DNA of 8,397 nucleotides, taken from Pseudomonadota bacterium (GTDB lineage Bacteria > Pseudomonadota > Alphaproteobacteria > Sphingomonadales > SMXR01). The position numbers and the translations under genes were made by a program. This document shows positions 5,049-8,397 of this stretch, in pieces (the stretch's first letter is position 1; every line of letters starts with the position of its first letter). A model generated the notes under the pieces. It saw only the letters and a list, made by a program, of their open reading frames with translations. It had not been told where the DNA came from and made no database searches. The DNA is taken from the NCBI GenBank assembly GCA_022568115.1, contig JADFFP010000043.1, positions 1 through 8,397 of the forward strand. The letters run 5' to 3'.

Positions 5049-5519
5049 ATGTTTGCGGTAATCAAAACCGGCGGCAAGCAATACAAGGTTGCCGAAAATG
5101 ATGTGATCAAAGTTGAAAAGCTGCCGGGCAAGGCCGGCGACAAGATCACGTTGGATCAAGTCCTGATGCTGGGAGATGACAAGGATGTCAAGGTTGGCAC
5201 TCCTATTCTTTCCGGCAAGTCTGTCACGGCGGAAATCCTGGAACAGGGCAAGGCTGACAAAATTATTGTCTTCAAGAAAAACCGCCGCAAAAACTATCGC
5301 CGCACCCAGGGCCACAGGCAGCAACAAACGGTTCTTCGCATCACCGCGTTGGATGGCGCCAAAAAGGCCGCCCCAAAAGTTGAGGCCAAAAAAACCACGG
5401 CCAAAGAAGTGACGGTGGAAAAACCCAAAGCCAAAAAGGTAGCCCCGGCAAAAGCAAAAGCTGCGCCCAGGAAGGCTGCGCCCAAGAAAGTGGCTCCTAA
5501 CCGTAAGGAGAAGAAATAA
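5049..5519 (+). CDS. rplU: 50S ribosomal protein L21
   Basis: Residues 1-102 are a complete L21, a 23S rRNA-binding protein of the large subunit. It starts [14 protein letters not shown] and contains the family signature [16 protein letters not shown] (76-91) before the final strand TVLRITAL. Residues 103-156 form a low-complexity tail of Lys, Ala and Pro (repeats such as KKAAPK and PKKVAP), probably disordered and rRNA-contacting. Similar tails occur in alphaproteobacterial L21. GGAAG and GGTGA precede the ATG. The stop overlaps the rpmA start (TAATG), which indicates translational coupling. Confidence 0.97.
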   Translation: MFAVIKTGGKQYKVAENDVIKVEKLPGKAGDKITLDQVLMLGDDKDVKVGTPILSGKSVTAEILEQGKADKIIVFKKNRRKNYRRTQGHRQQQTVLRITALDGAKKAAPKVEAKKTTAKEVTVEKPKAKKVAPAKAKAAPRKAAPKKVAPNRKEKK

Positions 5520-5776
5520 TGGCACATAAAAAAGCAGGTGGTTCTTCCCGTAACGGCCGCGATTCCGCGGGCCGGCGGCTGGGCGTTAAAAAATTCGGTG
5601 GAGAACTGGTGATCCCCGGCAATATCATCATTCGCCAGCGCGGCACCAAGGTTTACCCCGGAGATAACGTCGGCATGGGCAAGGATCATACCCTGTTTGC
5701 TATCGTAGAGGGTCATGTCCGGTTCTCAAGGAGCAAGGGAAACCGTTCATATGTGAGTGTTGATCCCAAGGATTAA
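5519..5776 (+). CDS. rpmA: 50S ribosomal protein L27
   Basis: This 85-residue L27 begins [16 protein letters not shown]. The flexible N-terminal tail reaches toward the peptidyl transferase centre in the family. The core [25 protein letters not shown] is typical. There is no N-terminal extension ahead of the tail, unlike in Firmicutes, where a leader is cleaved. The ATG shares a base with the rplU stop, so translation is probably coupled, and GGAG in the rplU end (AAGGAGAAG) serves as the ribosome site. A strong terminator follows within 25 bases. Confidence 0.97.
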   Translation: MAHKKAGGSSRNGRDSAGRRLGVKKFGGELVIPGNIIIRQRGTKVYPGDNVGMGKDHTLFAIVEGHVRFSRSKGNRSYVSVDPKD

Positions 5777-5800
5777 CCCTGAAACAGCATGGGATTTGAA

Positions 5801-5835
5801 AAGGGGATGGCGGGCCATTCCCTTTTTTGTTTTTA
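5801..5835 (+). terminator. Intrinsic terminator after rpmA
   Basis: A 10-bp stem, AAGGGGATGG with CCATTCCCTT (one G-T wobble), has the loop CGGG and runs into TTTTTTGTTTTT. It separates rplU-rpmA from obgE, whose ATG is only 28 bases further on. obgE therefore depends on read-through or on a promoter within or before rpmA. Confidence 0.85.
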
Positions 5836-5862
5836 ACCAGTAAATTGGAGCCGGGAAATTAA

Positions 5863-7523
<1,661 letters not shown>

Positions 7524-7567
7524 AGTTGGATCCTGCATAACCGGCTAGCAAGAAAAAGGAGATCCGT

Positions 7568-7954
7568 TTGTTCTCAAATAAAAGCCCGCAACCCCTTAAG
7601 GTTACGGAAAGCTCCAAGGTTCCCAAATCCCTATTGGGGGCCATTACCAACTCCCTCGAAGACGACAAGGCGATTGATATTTCAGTCATTGAGCTGGAAG
7701 GCAAAAGCTCGATCGCCGACCAAATGGTCATTGCCAGCGGCTCATCGGCCAGACACGTCGGGGCAATCGCTGATCATTTGCTGACAAGGTTAAAAGAATA
7801 CGGCTTTGGAAAACAGCCGGTTGAAGGTATGCCGCAGGCCGACTGGGTGCTGATCGACGCCAGGGATGTTATTGTTCACCTGTTCCGCCCGGAAGTCCGC
7901 GCCTATTATAACCTGGAAAAAATGTGGATGGCGGACATTGGCCAGGAAGACTGA
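7568..7954 (+). CDS. rsfS: Ribosomal silencing factor RsfS
   Basis: RsfS (YbeB/Iojap family) binds L14 on the large subunit and blocks subunit joining under starvation. The 128 residues include DISVIELEGKSSIADQMVIAS (37-57), DWVLIDARDVIVHLF (92-106) and the closing YYNLEKMW (113-120), all diagnostic. The start codon is TTG, supported by a strong AAGGAG (7556-7561) six bases upstream. Two more start-like codons would cut into the conserved region. The gene lies 44 bases after nadD and 24 before rlmH, as in many bacteria. It ends in TGA. Confidence 0.94.
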   Translation: MFSNKSPQPLKVTESSKVPKSLLGAITNSLEDDKAIDISVIELEGKSSIADQMVIASGSSARHVGAIADHLLTRLKEYGFGKQPVEGMPQADWVLIDARDVIVHLFRPEVRAYYNLEKMWMADIGQED

Positions 7955-7978
7955 TTAACCAGATAAATCCCTGTATTC

Positions 7979-8397
7979 ATGAAAATTACCATAATTGCCG
8001 TTGGCAAATCCAAAGCAAGCCCCGCTGAGGCGATCGGGGCTGAATATATTAAGCGCCTGCCATGGTCCGTTGAGGTGATAGAGGTTGAAGAAAAACGGCC
8101 CCTTAAACCCCTCGAGAAAATGAAAAGCGAAGGAAAAAAAATTCTTTTAGCAATCCCAAAAGGCGCTTATCCGGTTGCTCTCGATAAAAGTGGAAAAACC
8201 TGGTCAAGCCGTGAGTTTTCAAAAACCCTGGATAAATGGTTCAACGTCGGCGGTTCCCATATTGCTTTTCTTATCGGTGGCCCGGACGGTCTTTCGGAAG
8301 CAGTTTTGGAAAATGCGCAAGCTAAACTTTCCTTCGGACTGATGACTTTGCCGCACTAGTTGGCCCGGGTGATGCTTCTCGAACAACTGTACCGCGC
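7979..8397 (+). CDS. rlmH: 23S rRNA (pseudouridine1915-N3)-methyltransferase RlmH, 3'-partial, with in-frame TAG
   Basis: RlmH is a SPOUT-class dimeric methyltransferase that modifies pseudouridine 1915 in helix 69 of 23S rRNA. MKITIIAVGK opens the Rossmann-like half, and LIGGPDGLSE (98-107) is the SAM-binding loop. The knot segment KLSFGLMTLPH (116-126) is followed by TAG (8357-8359) and then, in the same frame, LARVMLLEQLYR up to the window edge. This matches the family end LPH-x-LVRVLLAEQLYRA, so the stop replaces a single residue and truncates about 30 residues that form part of the knot and dimer interface. In relatives this residue is Gln, Met or Pro (E. coli has Pro); CAG to TAG is the simplest change. 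No strong ribosome site precedes the ATG, so translation may depend on coupling to rsfS. Confidence 0.9.
8357..8359 (+). other. In-frame amber (TAG) codon inside rlmH
   Basis: The TAG falls between LPH and LARVMLLEQLYR, both highly characteristic of RlmH, with no shift of frame. The usual residue in alphaproteobacterial relatives is Gln or Met. If Gln, a single C-to-T change from CAG explains it. Confidence 0.9.

Noticed and set aside
5016..5716. Minus-strand open frames opposite rplU and rpmA
   Set aside because: They are Phe/Gly/Ala-rich shadows produced by the Lys/Ala-rich L21 tail on the other strand.
7524..7567. Possible frameshift hiding a longer NadD C-terminus
   Set aside because: No frame in this gap resembles the extra C-terminal residues of E. 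coli NadD, and the protein already ends with the complete ISSTxxR motif.

Overview
The window looks like a chromosomal piece of an alphaproteobacterium. Three things suggest this: the order rplU-rpmA-obgE-nadD-rsfS-rlmH, an L21 with a Lys/Ala-rich tail, and a dispersed palindromic element of the 'MSALGxKRT' type that I associate with alphaproteobacterial intergenic regions. A Rhodospirillales-like host with a respiratory or facultatively anaerobic lifestyle is possible, because an RquA-like gene sits behind a near-ideal FNR/FixK-type box. That last step is inference.

Layout. Bases 1-1546 hold the 3' part of a multi-PAS hybrid histidine kinase, interrupted by one in-frame TAG just after the phospho-acceptor H-box. 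Bases 1547-4783 form an accessory, partly decayed stretch. It contains about 800 bp without a convincing gene (a palindromic repeat, a tRNA-3'-end-like relic, an imperfect direct repeat, a near-FNR site). Next come the C-terminal third of a homocysteine S-methyltransferase, a complete RquA-like SAM-dependent enzyme on the minus strand, a 17-codon N-terminal stub of a monomeric sarcosine oxidase-type flavoprotein, a 45-codon minus-strand ORF of unknown function, and a complete IS6-family element with both inverted repeats and a probable target duplication. The stretch ends at tRNA-Ser(CGA), transcribed toward the accessory side. From 4900 onward is core genome: rplU-rpmA with a clear promoter and terminator, then obgE-nadD-rsfS-rlmH packed closely on the same strand. 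rlmH also carries an in-frame TAG, 12 codons before the window ends.

How the parts relate. The core block serves ribosome assembly and quality control (L21, L27, ObgE, RsfS, RlmH) plus NAD synthesis (NadD). The accessory side looks like a tRNA-adjacent turnover zone where gene fragments and an IS have accumulated. The RquA-like gene is the one intact metabolic gene there. Its upstream region contains TTGAT-N4-ATCAA centred exactly 41.5 bp from the start point predicted by a TAAAAT -10 element, the geometry of a class II FNR-type activated promoter, which would suit a low-oxygen rhodoquinone-type function.

The two amber codons are the most unusual signal. Both lie in genes that are otherwise intact and in the same frame on both sides, both are TAG, and no intact gene here ends in TAG (TAA six times, TGA twice). 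Nonsense mutation or sequence error remains the simplest explanation. Amber suppression or TAG-to-sense recoding is the alternative to test.
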